A stretch of DNA of 64,000 bases from Kribbella sp. NBC_01245 (GTDB taxonomy: Bacteria; Actinomycetota; Actinomycetes; Propionibacteriales; Kribbellaceae). The stretch is from contig NZ_CP108487.1 in assembly GCF_036226525.1 (NCBI RefSeq), positions 4,464,001 to 4,528,000 on the forward strand. The letters are read 5' to 3'. This document shows, in pieces, positions 32,744 to 40,954 of this stretch. The notes beneath the pieces were generated by a model, which saw only the letters and a list, made by a program, of their open reading frames with translations, made no database searches and had not been told where the DNA came from. Each line of letters opens with the position of its first letter. Position 1 is the first letter of the stretch. Made by a program: the position numbers and the translations under genes.

Positions 32744-33010
32744 TCAGGCGGAGGCGCGCCTTGGGGTTGCGGACTTCCGGTGGGAGTCGAGCAGTGGCTC
32801 TGAGCAATCGCCCGCATTGCGGTAGGAGTTGCGTTCGATGATCGCACCGTCGGCGTCCCTGATGATGTGGTCGACCGCGTACCAGTGAGCCACCGTGGCG
32901 CCCTGCGCGATCAGCCTGCTCATATCGGTCCCGCTTGCGAAGGGTTCGCGACCGTTCACCCAGCGGCACTTCCACTCACCATCGTCGTAGTAGGTCTCGA
33001 CGTCGTCCAT
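32744..33010 (-). CDS. Small hypothetical protein, DUF2188-like C-terminal half
   Basis: An 88-residue protein. The N-terminus is acidic with aromatic residues (ETYYDDGEWKCRW); the second half, VDHIIRDADGAIIERNSY, resembles the end of DUF2188 proteins (HGRDGxIxERxSY). GGAGGT lies 9 bases before the ATG at 33010. Function unknown. Confidence 0.6.
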   Translation of the reverse strand: MDDVETYYDDGEWKCRWVNGREPFASGTDMSRLIAQGATVAHWYAVDHIIRDADGAIIERNSYRNAGDCSEPLLDSHRKSATPRRASA

Positions 33011-33104
33011 CAGTTCCCACCTCCCGGCAGAACTCAGCCCGCCCCGGAGGGGACGGTAAGTCCACTCCGCCCGGTACCCGCCCGATGAAAACTCATTCGT
33101 CGGC

Positions 33105-33545
33105 TCACAATTGCGAAGACGATGTGCCCTCGAGGTTGCCGGCCATCCGGGCCAGGCAGTCGACCACGGACTGGTACTCCTCGGGGGAGATCCCGGCCGT
33201 CAGTTGCTGCCGGTTCTCCGTGACGCGCTCGAGGAGCCGGGCATGCGCCGACGTCCCGTCCGCGGTCAACGCGAACGCGTCGTCGGACGCCACCCACTCC
33301 CGCTTGATCAGATCGTCGATCACCGGCGCGAGCGAGGGCTCGTCGGCGGAGAGGAATGGTTTAAGCGCGGCCTCGAGCTCGGGCAGCCGCTGGGGCCCGT
33401 CGGCGGCAAGCGTGTTCAAAACCTGCCAGTGCCTCCGGCCGACTCCAGCCTCCTTCAGAAGCTGGTCGAAGCTGGCGTCGATCAACTCGTGAACGCGCTT
33501 CAGCCAATAGCCGATCGGCCGAAATCCCGCCCGCTGCTCACTCAT
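33105..33545 (-). CDS. MarR-family transcriptional regulator
   Basis: A 146-residue winged-helix protein. Helices HWQVLNTLAADGPQRLPELE and the wing region DDLIKREWVASDDAFALTADG (residues ~40-105) are typical of MarR. GGAGA precedes ATG 33545. Relatives bind small phenolic or oxidant ligands; the target genes are not evident, as no divergent gene lies close. Confidence 0.8.
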   Translation of the reverse strand: MSEQRAGFRPIGYWLKRVHELIDASFDQLLKEAGVGRRHWQVLNTLAADGPQRLPELEAALKPFLSADEPSLAPVIDDLIKREWVASDDAFALTADGTSAHARLLERVTENRQQLTAGISPEEYQSVVDCLARMAGNLEGTSSSQL

Positions 33546-33681
33546 CCGGTCTCCTCAGCGTCGCGCCCGCGCTCAATCGTCAGCGACGGGCTTTGCCGAA
33601 GTACACCAGCTCCCGGAGGGCATCAGCGACCGCCGTACGACTTATGCGGCGTACGACGGGTGTGGCGGGTGGTGCGTGCCG

Positions 33682-33885
33682 CTAATGCGACACAAGATGG
33701 CGTAGGCGGTGTTTGGCGGAGCGTTCCACGAATAGCGGGACAAAGTCGCGAATCGGCATGTCGGCGAACTCCTTCTGCGCATGTCGTACAGCCGCTGTGA
33801 CGATCTCGGGTGAGACGTTGGGGAACGCCTTGCCCAGTCGTTCGATGACCTCGCCGATAGCCCGAACTTCCTCGTTCGTCTCCAT
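33682..33885 (-). CDS. Three-helix bundle dimerisation domain protein
   Basis: A 67-residue all-helical protein, METNEEVRAIGEVIERLGKA at the start and ADMPIRDFVPLFVERSAKHR near the end, matching a small actinobacterial family with a three-helix bundle dimerisation domain. ATG 33885 directly follows GGAGGT with almost no spacer, which is unusually close. Function unknown. Confidence 0.6.
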   Translation of the reverse strand: METNEEVRAIGEVIERLGKAFPNVSPEIVTAAVRHAQKEFADMPIRDFVPLFVERSAKHRLRHLVSH

Positions 33886-34018
33886 ACCTCCAGTACAGGC
33901 ACGTCCCCGCCACCACACAAGGGGAGTCCCACCCAGCGGTCAGTCAGTAAGGTCATCACTGGTACGCCGAAGGCCTCCCTGACGACACCTGCTCTACAGC
34001 CCACGAAGGAGATCGGCC

Positions 34019-34447
34019 ATGCAGTTCACCAACACGATCAGGATCGACCGCCAGCCGACCGACGTGTTCGCGTACCTCGCCCAGTTCGAAAACGTGCCGA
34101 TGTGGAACTACGCCATCAGCGAGACCCAGAAGATCTCGGACGGCCCCGTTGGCGTCGGCTCGCAGTACCGGCAGGCGCGGACGATCCCCTCCCCAAGTGA
34201 GGAGCTGTTCACGGTGACCGAGTTCGAGCCCGGCAACCGGCTCGCGATCCGGGGAGCCATCGGGCCGTTCCAGGGCGATATCACCTACCTGCTCGAGCCG
34301 GATGGCACCGCCACGACCCTCGCCAACACCATGGACCTCAAGGCAACCGGCCCGCTGCGCCTCATCGCGCCCTTGACGGGATCCCGGGTCAAGTCGGCGG
34401 TGGCCGCCAACCTCGAGGTACTCAAGCAAATCCTCGAACGCCCCTGA
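34019..34447 (+). CDS. SRPBCC-family protein
   Basis: A 142-residue helix-grip protein (polyketide cyclase/START type): NTIRIDRQPTDVFAYLAQFE, VGSQYRQAR, TYLLEPDGTATTLANTMDLK and a C-terminal long helix. Members bind hydrophobic ligands in a cavity. AAGGAG lies 7 bases before the ATG at 34019. Confidence 0.85.
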   Translation: MQFTNTIRIDRQPTDVFAYLAQFENVPMWNYAISETQKISDGPVGVGSQYRQARTIPSPSEELFTVTEFEPGNRLAIRGAIGPFQGDITYLLEPDGTATTLANTMDLKATGPLRLIAPLTGSRVKSAVAANLEVLKQILERP

Positions 34448-34549
34448 CCTTTGGCACGCGCCCGAGCGGGTCCACGTTGTGATCTTGTGAATCGCGCGTG
34501 GCGGTCAGACAGTGGAGTTTGGCGGTCGCGGCAGCAGGGGAGGTGCGCG

Positions 34550-35863
34550 ATGGATCTCGACGAGCTGGTCTTCCATCCCTGGACGGTGCAGGGTCCGCGT
34601 ACGGTGCCGACCTTCGTCGGCGGCTCGGGCAGCCACGTCATCGACGTCGACGGTCGGCGCTTCCTGGACTTCAGCTCGCAGCTGGTCTTCACGAACCTCG
34701 GTCACCAGCACCCGCGCATCGTCGCGGCTGTGAAGGAACAGGCCGATCGGCTGTGCACGCTTGCCCCCGCCTACGCCTCCGACGTACGCGGTGAAGCGGC
34801 GCGGCTGATCGTCGAGGTCGCCCCGGAAGGACTCGGGCACGTGCTGTTCACCACCGGCGGTACCGAGGCGATGGAGCACGCCGTACGGATGGCTCGCCTG
34901 CACACCGGGCGGCCCAAGGTGCTCGCCGCCTACCGCTCGTACCACGGCTCGACGACGACCTCGATCCACCTCACCGGCGACCCGCGCCGATGGGCCTCGG
35001 ACACCGGCGGAGCGGGCGCGGTCCACTTCTTCAGGCCCTTCCTCTACCGCTCGGCGTTCGGATCGAGCACGCCTGAGGAGGAGTGCGAGCGAGCTCTCGC
35101 CCACTTGGAGCAGGTGATCCTGCTGGAAGGCCCGCCGACCATCGCCGCGTTGGTGCTGGAACCGGTGACCGGCAGCTCGGGCGTCATCGTGCCGCCGGCC
35201 GGCTACCTCCGTGGTGTCCGGGAGCTGTGCACCCGTCACGGCATCGTCTTCATCGCGGACGAGATCCTCGTCGGCTTCGGCCGTACCGGCGCCTGGTTCG
35301 GCGTCAACCATGACGGGGTGGCCCCGGACCTGCTGGTCTTCGCGAAGGGCGTGAACTCCGGGTACGTGCCTCTCGGCGGCGTACTGGTCGGCGACGCCAT
35401 CCACGAGACGTTCACCCAACGCCCCTACCCGGCTGGCATGACGTACAGCGGGCACCCACTCGCCTGCGCGGCCGCGGTCGGCGCCATCAGCGCGATGCGC
35501 GACGAGGGCACCGTCACCGCAGCCGCCCGCCTCGGCACCGACGTCCTCGGGCCCGGGCTCACCAAGCTCGCCGAGAAGCACCCGTCCGTCGGGGACGTCC
35601 GCGGCATCGGCGGCCTTTGGACCCTAGAACTGGTGCGCGACCGGCAGACCAAAGAGCCGCTGGTGCCGGTCGGCGCGACGGGCGAGGCGAACGCACCGAT
35701 GGCCGCGTTTGCCAAGGCGTGCCTGAGCCGGAGCCTGGTCCCACTCATCCTTGGCAACCGCATCCACGTCGCGCCGCCGCTCAACGTGACCGACAACGAC
35801 GCCGAAGCCGGTCTGGCCATCCTGGACGAAGCCCTCGCCGAGCCCGACGCGTACCTCACGTGA
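34550..35863 (+). CDS. Class III PLP-dependent aminotransferase
   Basis: A 437-residue omega-transaminase-type enzyme. The cofactor Asp is in FIADEILVGFGRTG (~residue 240) and the PLP lysine in LLVFAKGVNSGYVPLGG (~265). FTTGGTEAMEHAVRMAR binds the phosphate, and YHGSTTTSIHLTGDPRRW precedes. Class III enzymes transfer amino groups from beta-alanine, GABA, taurine or omega-amino acids; the substrate here is open. ATG 34550 follows GGGGAGGT. Confidence 0.9.
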   Translation: MDLDELVFHPWTVQGPRTVPTFVGGSGSHVIDVDGRRFLDFSSQLVFTNLGHQHPRIVAAVKEQADRLCTLAPAYASDVRGEAARLIVEVAPEGLGHVLFTTGGTEAMEHAVRMARLHTGRPKVLAAYRSYHGSTTTSIHLTGDPRRWASDTGGAGAVHFFRPFLYRSAFGSSTPEEECERALAHLEQVILLEGPPTIAALVLEPVTGSSGVIVPPAGYLRGVRELCTRHGIVFIADEILVGFGRTGAWFGVNHDGVAPDLLVFAKGVNSGYVPLGGVLVGDAIHETFTQRPYPAGMTYSGHPLACAAAVGAISAMRDEGTVTAAARLGTDVLGPGLTKLAEKHPSVGDVRGIGGLWTLELVRDRQTKEPLVPVGATGEANAPMAAFAKACLSRSLVPLILGNRIHVAPPLNVTDNDAEAGLAILDEALAEPDAYLT

Positions 35864-35867
35864 CCTC

Positions 35868-36111
35868 TCAGCAGGTTGAGTACTTCGGTGGCAGTTCTCC
35901 TTCCAGCAGGTACGACGTGATGGTGGCCCGCGCGCATTCCGAGTTGAAGTACGCCGTGTGGCCACGGGATCGGCCAGCCCGCACAGGCAGCGGCGATCAC
36001 CCAGCCTTCGACGGCCGCGCCGACTCGCGGAGCCACCCGTTTTGCCTTGGCCAGACGCGCCTTCGCATCGGCGTACCCCTTGAGCTCACCAGGCAGGTCC
36101 ATGCAGGACAC
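35868..36111 (-). pseudogene. Remnant of a TAP-like alpha/beta hydrolase
   Basis: Two fragments remain. From 36111, ISC-like MDLPGELKGYADAK, AKRVAPRVGAA and ACAGWPIP match the region before the C-terminal domain of secreted tripeptidyl-aminopeptidase-like (S33) proteins. Then the sequence jumps, with no gap in the DNA, to GHTAYFNSECARATITSYLL and LPPKYSTC with a TGA at 35868-35870, the expected C-terminus including the catalytic His. The intervening domain and everything upstream of 36111 are missing. Confidence 0.7.
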
Positions 36112-36130
36112 TCCACGCCGATGAGTAGCG

Positions 36131-36598
36131 TCACTTGGTGTAGATCATTGGAGCAACGTCGGGGTTTCCTGACGGGATTTCTTTGAATCCGAACTTCTCG
36201 TAGAAGCCCTCTGCAATAAACCCATTTCCCTGACGATCCAGGACTGGGAGCTTGCCTTGACCTTGGATGTACTTGATGGATTCCTTGAGCAGGTATCTTC
36301 CGATGCCATATTCGTGGGTATTGGGTCTGACAAAGAGCTTTCCGATGGCCAACAGATTGGCGGCGGGCTGCTCGGCGTAGTCGACCCATGGAGAAGCTTC
36401 GGTGGGGTTGAAGATCTGGATGTGGCCGACCACGTTTTTCGTCGGCGCTACCGTCACCGGCGCCATGTCGAAAACCCAAGACCGCTCTGCGTCGTACTCT
36501 TCAAGCCATTCTCTGAGGTCTTTTCCAGAGGGATACTCCATGGTCTCAAGAATGGCGCATAGTCGATCAAGATCTTCTTCTCTTCGCTCACGAATCAT
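36131..36598 (-). CDS. GNAT-family acetyltransferase
   Basis: A 155-residue GNAT protein. The acetyl-CoA loop is VRPNTHEYGIGRYLLKESIK (Q/RxxGxG/A pattern), and VLDRQGNGFIAEGFYEKFGF is the terminal strand-helix-strand with FYEKFGF. Base composition is near 50% GC, with AAA, ATT and TTT codons uncommon in the neighbours, a sign of recent transfer. It ends 20 bp from the hydrolase remnant. The acceptor substrate is unknown. Confidence 0.8.
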   Translation of the reverse strand: MIRERREEDLDRLCAILETMEYPSGKDLREWLEEYDAERSWVFDMAPVTVAPTKNVVGHIQIFNPTEASPWVDYAEQPAANLLAIGKLFVRPNTHEYGIGRYLLKESIKYIQGQGKLPVLDRQGNGFIAEGFYEKFGFKEIPSGNPDVAPMIYTK

Positions 36599-36667
36599 CT
36601 TGCGAAACCCTCTGCTCCTCGGCGACCTTCGTCAATGGTAGTTCTGCACTCGGGGCATGATTGGCCC

Positions 36668-37798
36668 ATGGTCGACCGGAACGCGGTGATCGTCGGAGCG
36701 GGGATCGGGGGCCTGGCCGCCGCGATCGCGTTGCACCGGCGCGGCTGGAACATCACCGTCCTCGAGCGCGCGCCGGCTCTACGCGAGGTGGGCGCGGGCA
36801 TCTCGCTGTGGCCGAACGCGATCCGCGCGCTGGATCTCCTCGGCGTTGGCGATCAGGTCCGCGAGTTCAGTACGGTCGAAGGCGCGGGCGGCTTCCGGGA
36901 CGCTCACGGACGCTGGCTGTTCCGATCGCCCCTGCGAACCGGCTACGGCGACACCTTGATGCTGCGCCGGCCGATCCTGCTCGACATCCTGCGATCCGCC
37001 GTGCCTGCCGAGGCGATCGTTCTGGACACGACTGTGAACGAGGTCGAGCGTACTGGCGATCAGGTGACGGTCACGCACGACGGCGTACGACGCTCCGCCG
37101 ACCTCCTGGTCGGCGCCGACGGACTCCGCAGTACCGTCCGAGCGCTTCTGTGGCCGCACGCCAAACCACCCGTGTACGCCGGCTACACCACCTGGCGTCT
37201 CATCGCGCCACCGCTCGAGCTCGACTCCGAAGTCAGCGAGAGCTGGGGCCAGGGTGAGCGCGTCGGCATCTTCCGGCTGGCCGACGGCGCCGTCTACTCC
37301 TACCTCGTCGCGAACGCCCCGCCAGGTAGCGAGTACGCCGACGACCGCGCCGAACTCCGGCATCGCTTCGGCCGGTGGCACGACCCGATCCCGGCGATGC
37401 TCGACAGCATCAACGGGTCCGAGATCCTGCGGCACGACATCTACCGGCTCCCCGCACTGCGCAGCTACGTCGCCGGCCGGGCGGTCCTGGTGGGAGACGC
37501 CGCCCACGCCATGACGCCGGACCTCGGCCAGGGCGGCGGCACCGCCTCGGAAGACGCGGTCGAGCTCGCCGCAGCCCTCAATGAAGACGGGAATGTCGAC
37601 CACGGCCTTCAGGTTTACGACCGCCGTCGCCGCCGACGTACGCAAGCCATCGCTCGTCAGTCGGCCGCCTTCGGCACCTTCGCCCAAGCCTCCGGCCGGT
37701 TGACCGTCCCGCTCCGAAACACCGCCGCGAGACTGCTCCCCGAGCGCCTTTTCCTCCGCGCCAACCACGCCACGCTCACTTGGCGGTCGACCAGCTGA
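36668..37798 (+). CDS. FAD-dependent monooxygenase
   Basis: A 376-residue class A flavoprotein hydroxylase. The Rossmann motif is AVIVGAGIGGLAAAIALHRR (GxGxxG), the DG motif LLVGADGLRSTVR lies near residue 153, and GRAVLVGDAAHAMTPDLGQG near 275-294 is the second FAD site. It adds one oxygen to an aromatic or heterocyclic substrate at the cost of NAD(P)H. Substrate not assigned. Confidence 0.92.
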   Translation: MVDRNAVIVGAGIGGLAAAIALHRRGWNITVLERAPALREVGAGISLWPNAIRALDLLGVGDQVREFSTVEGAGGFRDAHGRWLFRSPLRTGYGDTLMLRRPILLDILRSAVPAEAIVLDTTVNEVERTGDQVTVTHDGVRRSADLLVGADGLRSTVRALLWPHAKPPVYAGYTTWRLIAPPLELDSEVSESWGQGERVGIFRLADGAVYSYLVANAPPGSEYADDRAELRHRFGRWHDPIPAMLDSINGSEILRHDIYRLPALRSYVAGRAVLVGDAAHAMTPDLGQGGGTASEDAVELAAALNEDGNVDHGLQVYDRRRRRRTQAIARQSAAFGTFAQASGRLTVPLRNTAARLLPERLFLRANHATLTWRSTS

Positions 37799-37892
37799 GA
37801 CTTTGATGGGCTGGGTTGTCCCGCAGCTATCCGCGGCTCCGACGTACTGGTTGTCAGGCCGCTCAGGCCCGGCACCAACGAAGGAGAACGAG

Positions 37893-38339
37893 ATGAACGA
37901 CACCACCCAGACCCAGCAGACCCCCGAGACCCCCGTGCCGAGCGAGCAGATGCGCGCCCTGGACCGGCTGGTCGGTACGTGGAAGGTCGAAGGCGGAGCG
38001 GTTGGCACCACCCGGTACGAGTGGATGCCCGGCCGGCACTTCCTGCTCCAGCACGTCGAGCTGGAGAACAGCAAGGGCATCGAGGTGATCGGCCACGAGC
38101 ACCCCTTCTTCGGCGAACGCAGCGAGGACGTCAAGTCGCGGTATTACGGCAACGGCGGCGAGACCTTCGACTACGTGTACGAACTCGAGGGCGACGTACT
38201 GACCATTTGGGGTGGCGAGAAGGGGTCGCCGGCGTTCTACCGCGGCACGTTCAGCGCGGACGGGAACACGCTGACCGGGTCCTGGACCTACCCCGGCGGA
38301 GGCGGCTACGACTCGGTCTCAACGAGAGTGGCCGGTTGA
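37893..38339 (+). CDS. DUF1579-like small protein
   Basis: A 148-residue lipocalin-like protein of the DUF1579 group: MRALDRLVGTWKVEG near residue 24, WMPGRHFLLQHVE, GTFSADGNTLTGSWTYPGGG. GAAGGAG is 7 bases before ATG 37893. Its stop codon overlaps the inverted repeat in front of padR. Confidence 0.75.
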   Translation: MNDTTQTQQTPETPVPSEQMRALDRLVGTWKVEGGAVGTTRYEWMPGRHFLLQHVELENSKGIEVIGHEHPFFGERSEDVKSRYYGNGGETFDYVYELEGDVLTIWGGEKGSPAFYRGTFSADGNTLTGSWTYPGGGGYDSVSTRVAG

Positions 38340-38362
38340 GTAATCCGTCCAACGGAATACTC
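38338..38362. promoter_or_regulatory. Candidate PadR operator
   Basis: GAGTAATCCGT and ACGGAATACTC form an inverted repeat with 11-base arms (one mismatch) around CCA, 25 bp before the PadR start. PadR-family sites are inverted repeats of this kind. The half-site GAATACTC recurs inverted at 39606-39613. Confidence 0.6.
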
Positions 38363-38386
38363 TGCAGACATGACTGAGCGAGTGGC

Positions 38387-38722
38387 ATGACTGAGCGCGG
38401 GATGCAGGAGCTGGCACTGCTGCTGCTGACGGCGCTGGCGAACGCACCTCGGCATGGGTACGCAATCGCCCAAGAGGTCAAGACGATCACCGACGGCCGG
38501 GTGACGCCTCGGACCGGAGCGTTGTACGGAGCGCTGGACAGGCTACTGGCGGAGGGCCTGATCGTGGTGGAGCGCGAGGAGGTCGTGGGCGGCCGGGCCC
38601 GTCGCATCTTCGCGCTCGCCCCGGCCGGACGCGAGAGGCTGGAAGCCGAGGCGGAGCGGCTGGCCGCCACCGCCCGGGAGGTAAGGCGGCGACTGGCCGA
38701 CGGGACCGCGGCAGCGACGTGA
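38387..38722 (+). CDS. PadR-family transcriptional regulator
   Basis: A 111-residue winged-helix PadR protein: ELALLLLTALANAPRHGYAI, then TPRTGALYGALDRLLAEGLI and RRIFALAPAGRERLE. Length fits the short PadR-like group without the C-terminal domain. It overlaps the next membrane gene by 4 bp (GTGA), a common actinobacterial pairing in which PadR represses a membrane protein or exporter. Confidence 0.88.
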   Translation: MTERGMQELALLLLTALANAPRHGYAIAQEVKTITDGRVTPRTGALYGALDRLLAEGLIVVEREEVVGGRARRIFALAPAGRERLEAEAERLAATAREVRRRLADGTAAAT

Positions 38723-39594
38723 GGGAGTCACTGCTCCAGCTGTATCCGGCTGCGTATCGGACTGCTCACGGGCAGGAGATCGTCGACGTACATCGGGAGT
38801 TGACCGAAGGCCTGCCCCGCGCGGCCCGGCTGCGCGCGGACGCCGACCTGGTCGCGCACGCCCTCCGGGTCCGGCTGCGGCTCGACTCTGCCTCACCTGC
38901 CGGGCGCCTCTTCGTCTTGGCCGCACCCTTCGCACTCGCGGTCGGCGCGGTGAACAGCGGGATCCACCTGATGACCTGGTACACCGGGATCGCCCTCTCA
39001 CCAGGATCGGTCTGGAGCCACCTCTCGACCACGGATGGCATGTGGGCGTTGCACGTCCTGCTCCTGGCGATGGTGTGCGTCGGCGCGATCATCGCGCTGT
39101 CCGGGCGGTGGGCGCTTGGCGCGGGGCTGGCCGTGGGCGGCTTGCTGGGGATCGCCGTGCAGTGGACGATCGCCGCGCCCCAGTACGGCGAGGGAGCGTT
39201 CGAACCAGTCGCGGCAGTGCTGACCGCTTTCGTCGTACTCGCCTGTCCGCCGGATCGACGCGGCGACCGGCGGCTGGCAGCGGCGGCCGGAGCGATGGCC
39301 GCCGTGGCATGGTTCCCCGTCGCCCTCATCGACACGAGGGCCTTCGTTGTGAGCACGGAGTACGGCGCCTGGCCGCTGCTGGTTCTCGCTGCCACCGGGG
39401 CAGTTCTCGCCCTCCACGGGCGGTCCTCCGGCTTGCGCGAGATGGGCGCGATGGCGCTGGCCTCTCCGCTCTTCCTCGCCTACGCCTACACGAGCGGCTG
39501 GCTCGAACTGCCGCCCGTCCTCGCCATTGGCGTGGCTCTCGCGCTGCCGATCCTGGCCGGGCTCACCGCGGCGTATCACCGGCTTTGGCAATAG
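38719..39594 (+). CDS. PadR-linked multi-spanning membrane protein
   Basis: A 291-residue protein with a cytoplasmic start (LLQLYPAAYRTAHGQEIVDV, as in other PadR-coupled proteins with a PAxYRxxxGxE motif) and about seven hydrophobic segments. The GTG start overlaps the padR stop. No transporter motif is visible; function unknown. Confidence 0.75.
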   Translation: MRESLLQLYPAAYRTAHGQEIVDVHRELTEGLPRAARLRADADLVAHALRVRLRLDSASPAGRLFVLAAPFALAVGAVNSGIHLMTWYTGIALSPGSVWSHLSTTDGMWALHVLLLAMVCVGAIIALSGRWALGAGLAVGGLLGIAVQWTIAAPQYGEGAFEPVAAVLTAFVVLACPPDRRGDRRLAAAAGAMAAVAWFPVALIDTRAFVVSTEYGAWPLLVLAATGAVLALHGRSSGLREMGAMALASPLFLAYAYTSGWLELPPVLAIGVALALPILAGLTAAYHRLWQ

Positions 39595-39598
39595 TCCG

Positions 39599-39619
39599 TT
39601 CAGATGAGTATTCTCTGAA
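39599..39619. promoter_or_regulatory. Inverted repeat with PadR half-site before DUF4184 gene
   Basis: TTCAGA and TCTGAA enclose TGAGTATTC. GAGTATTC is the exact complement of the GAATACTC arm of the padR operator, suggesting that the downstream gene belongs to the PadR regulon. Confidence 0.4.
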
Positions 39620-39655
39620 ACGTACTATCTGTGCGCGCTACAGAGACGGTCATCG

Positions 39656-40504
39656 ATGCCCTTCACCCTGGCTCATCCCGCCGCAGTGCTGCCGTTGCTG
39701 CGGCGGCCCTTCGTTCCGGCGGCTCTGGTCGCGGGCGCCATGGCTCCCGACGTGCCGTACTTCCTCGCCGCCGTCGGTATCTCAACGACCAGCCGCCAGG
39801 ACTGGTACGGGCCGCTCCTCGTCAACGCCACCCAGACCCATTCGCCCTGGGGCCTTCTGGTCGACCTACCCTTCGCCATCGGGTTGGTCGCCCTCTACTC
39901 GATGCTGCGCGCGCCACTCACGGCACTACTCCCAGCCGGCCTCGGTCTCCCCGCGCCCGATCCGCGACCCAAAGCCCAGTACGCCCTGTGGCTATTGCTC
40001 TCCGCGCTGATCGGCATCGCCACGCACCTCGTCTGGGACTACCTCACTGAAGCCGAATTCCTGCCGTCCAGGCTGCTGCAGTACGGGAGCACCGCCTTCG
40101 GCCTGGCGGCCATCGGCTGGTATCTCTGGCGCCACCGCGACCGGCTACGCACTCAAGCCGGCACCACCGCCCGCCTACGTCCCGCCATGCGGTGGACCGC
40201 GGTGGCCCTGCTCGTCGCGGCACCCGTGCTGGGAGCCGCCGTACTCGTCCCTAGCGACTACAACGCCTACCGCACTGTGACTGAGGTGGACTACGAGCAC
40301 CCGATCACCGTTGACCACGGCAACAGCTCCACCGAGACCACCTACCCCACCACGACCGTCCAAGCACCCTGGGGCACCGTCGCCGAGGGCGTGCTGACCG
40401 GGGCCGCCAAGCGAGCGGGCGCCTCGTTCGTGATCGCCCTACTGCTCTACGCCACCGCCTGGCACCTCTTCCCGACAGCCGCCCGCCATCAGCTACTTCG
40501 ATGA
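39656..40504 (+). CDS. DUF4184 family membrane protein
   Basis: A 282-residue protein with the DUF4184 opening PFTLAHPAAVLPLLRR and MAPDVPYFL, plus HLVWDYLTE near residue 125, which echo metal-dependent membrane hydrolases. About six hydrophobic segments. ATG 39656 is set by the conserved N-terminus. Its end overlaps the convergent gene by 12 bp. Confidence 0.8.
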   Translation: MPFTLAHPAAVLPLLRRPFVPAALVAGAMAPDVPYFLAAVGISTTSRQDWYGPLLVNATQTHSPWGLLVDLPFAIGLVALYSMLRAPLTALLPAGLGLPAPDPRPKAQYALWLLLSALIGIATHLVWDYLTEAEFLPSRLLQYGSTAFGLAAIGWYLWRHRDRLRTQAGTTARLRPAMRWTAVALLVAAPVLGAAVLVPSDYNAYRTVTEVDYEHPITVDHGNSSTETTYPTTTVQAPWGTVAEGVLTGAAKRAGASFVIALLLYATAWHLFPTAARHQLLR

Positions 40505-40804
40505 CTCGAGGTCGACGGCAAGACTGCGGTTGCGGCGCTTCGCACCCAGCCGATGCCCGAGGGTGATGAGCAAGAAGCCGACGGCGTAGATCGCACCGGT
40601 GACGGCGAGGTAGTCAAGCGGGAGCTTTTCCGGATCCGCACTGAAGGCGGAGTGGTCGCCGCCGACCCAGGCACGCAACAGGTAGAGCGTCTGAAAGGTG
40701 AACGAGTACCCGAAGATCGCGACGTACACGACATACGCCGACGTTCGATTGTGCAAGAAGAAGCCGAGCGGGAAGGCGAGTAGAACGGTCACGATGGCGA
40801 TCAT
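40493..40804 (-). CDS. Small membrane protein, three helices
   Basis: A 103-residue protein with hydrophobic segments at about 2-16, 24-46 and 66-84, and a basic C-terminal tail. GGAGGG precedes ATG 40804. I do not recognise a family. Confidence 0.6.
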   Translation of the reverse strand: MIAIVTVLLAFPLGFFLHNRTSAYVVYVAIFGYSFTFQTLYLLRAWVGGDHSAFSADPEKLPLDYLAVTGAIYAVGFLLITLGHRLGAKRRNRSLAVDLESSK

Positions 40805-40954
40805 GGGAATCCCTCCTGGACTGAGAACTGACGGCATCAGCCTCGCCTCCCAGGCGGGTGTTCCACATCGGTGCTGCCGCCGGACTCGGTTCGCGGCTGG
40901 CCACTAAGTGCTGGCACTGGTGCCAAACGCCTGAACCGCCGCCATCATGAGGTT

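Noticed and set aside
35425..36111. A 228-residue minus-strand protein
   Set aside because: Only the first ~50 residues look like protein; the rest is antisense to the aminotransferase.
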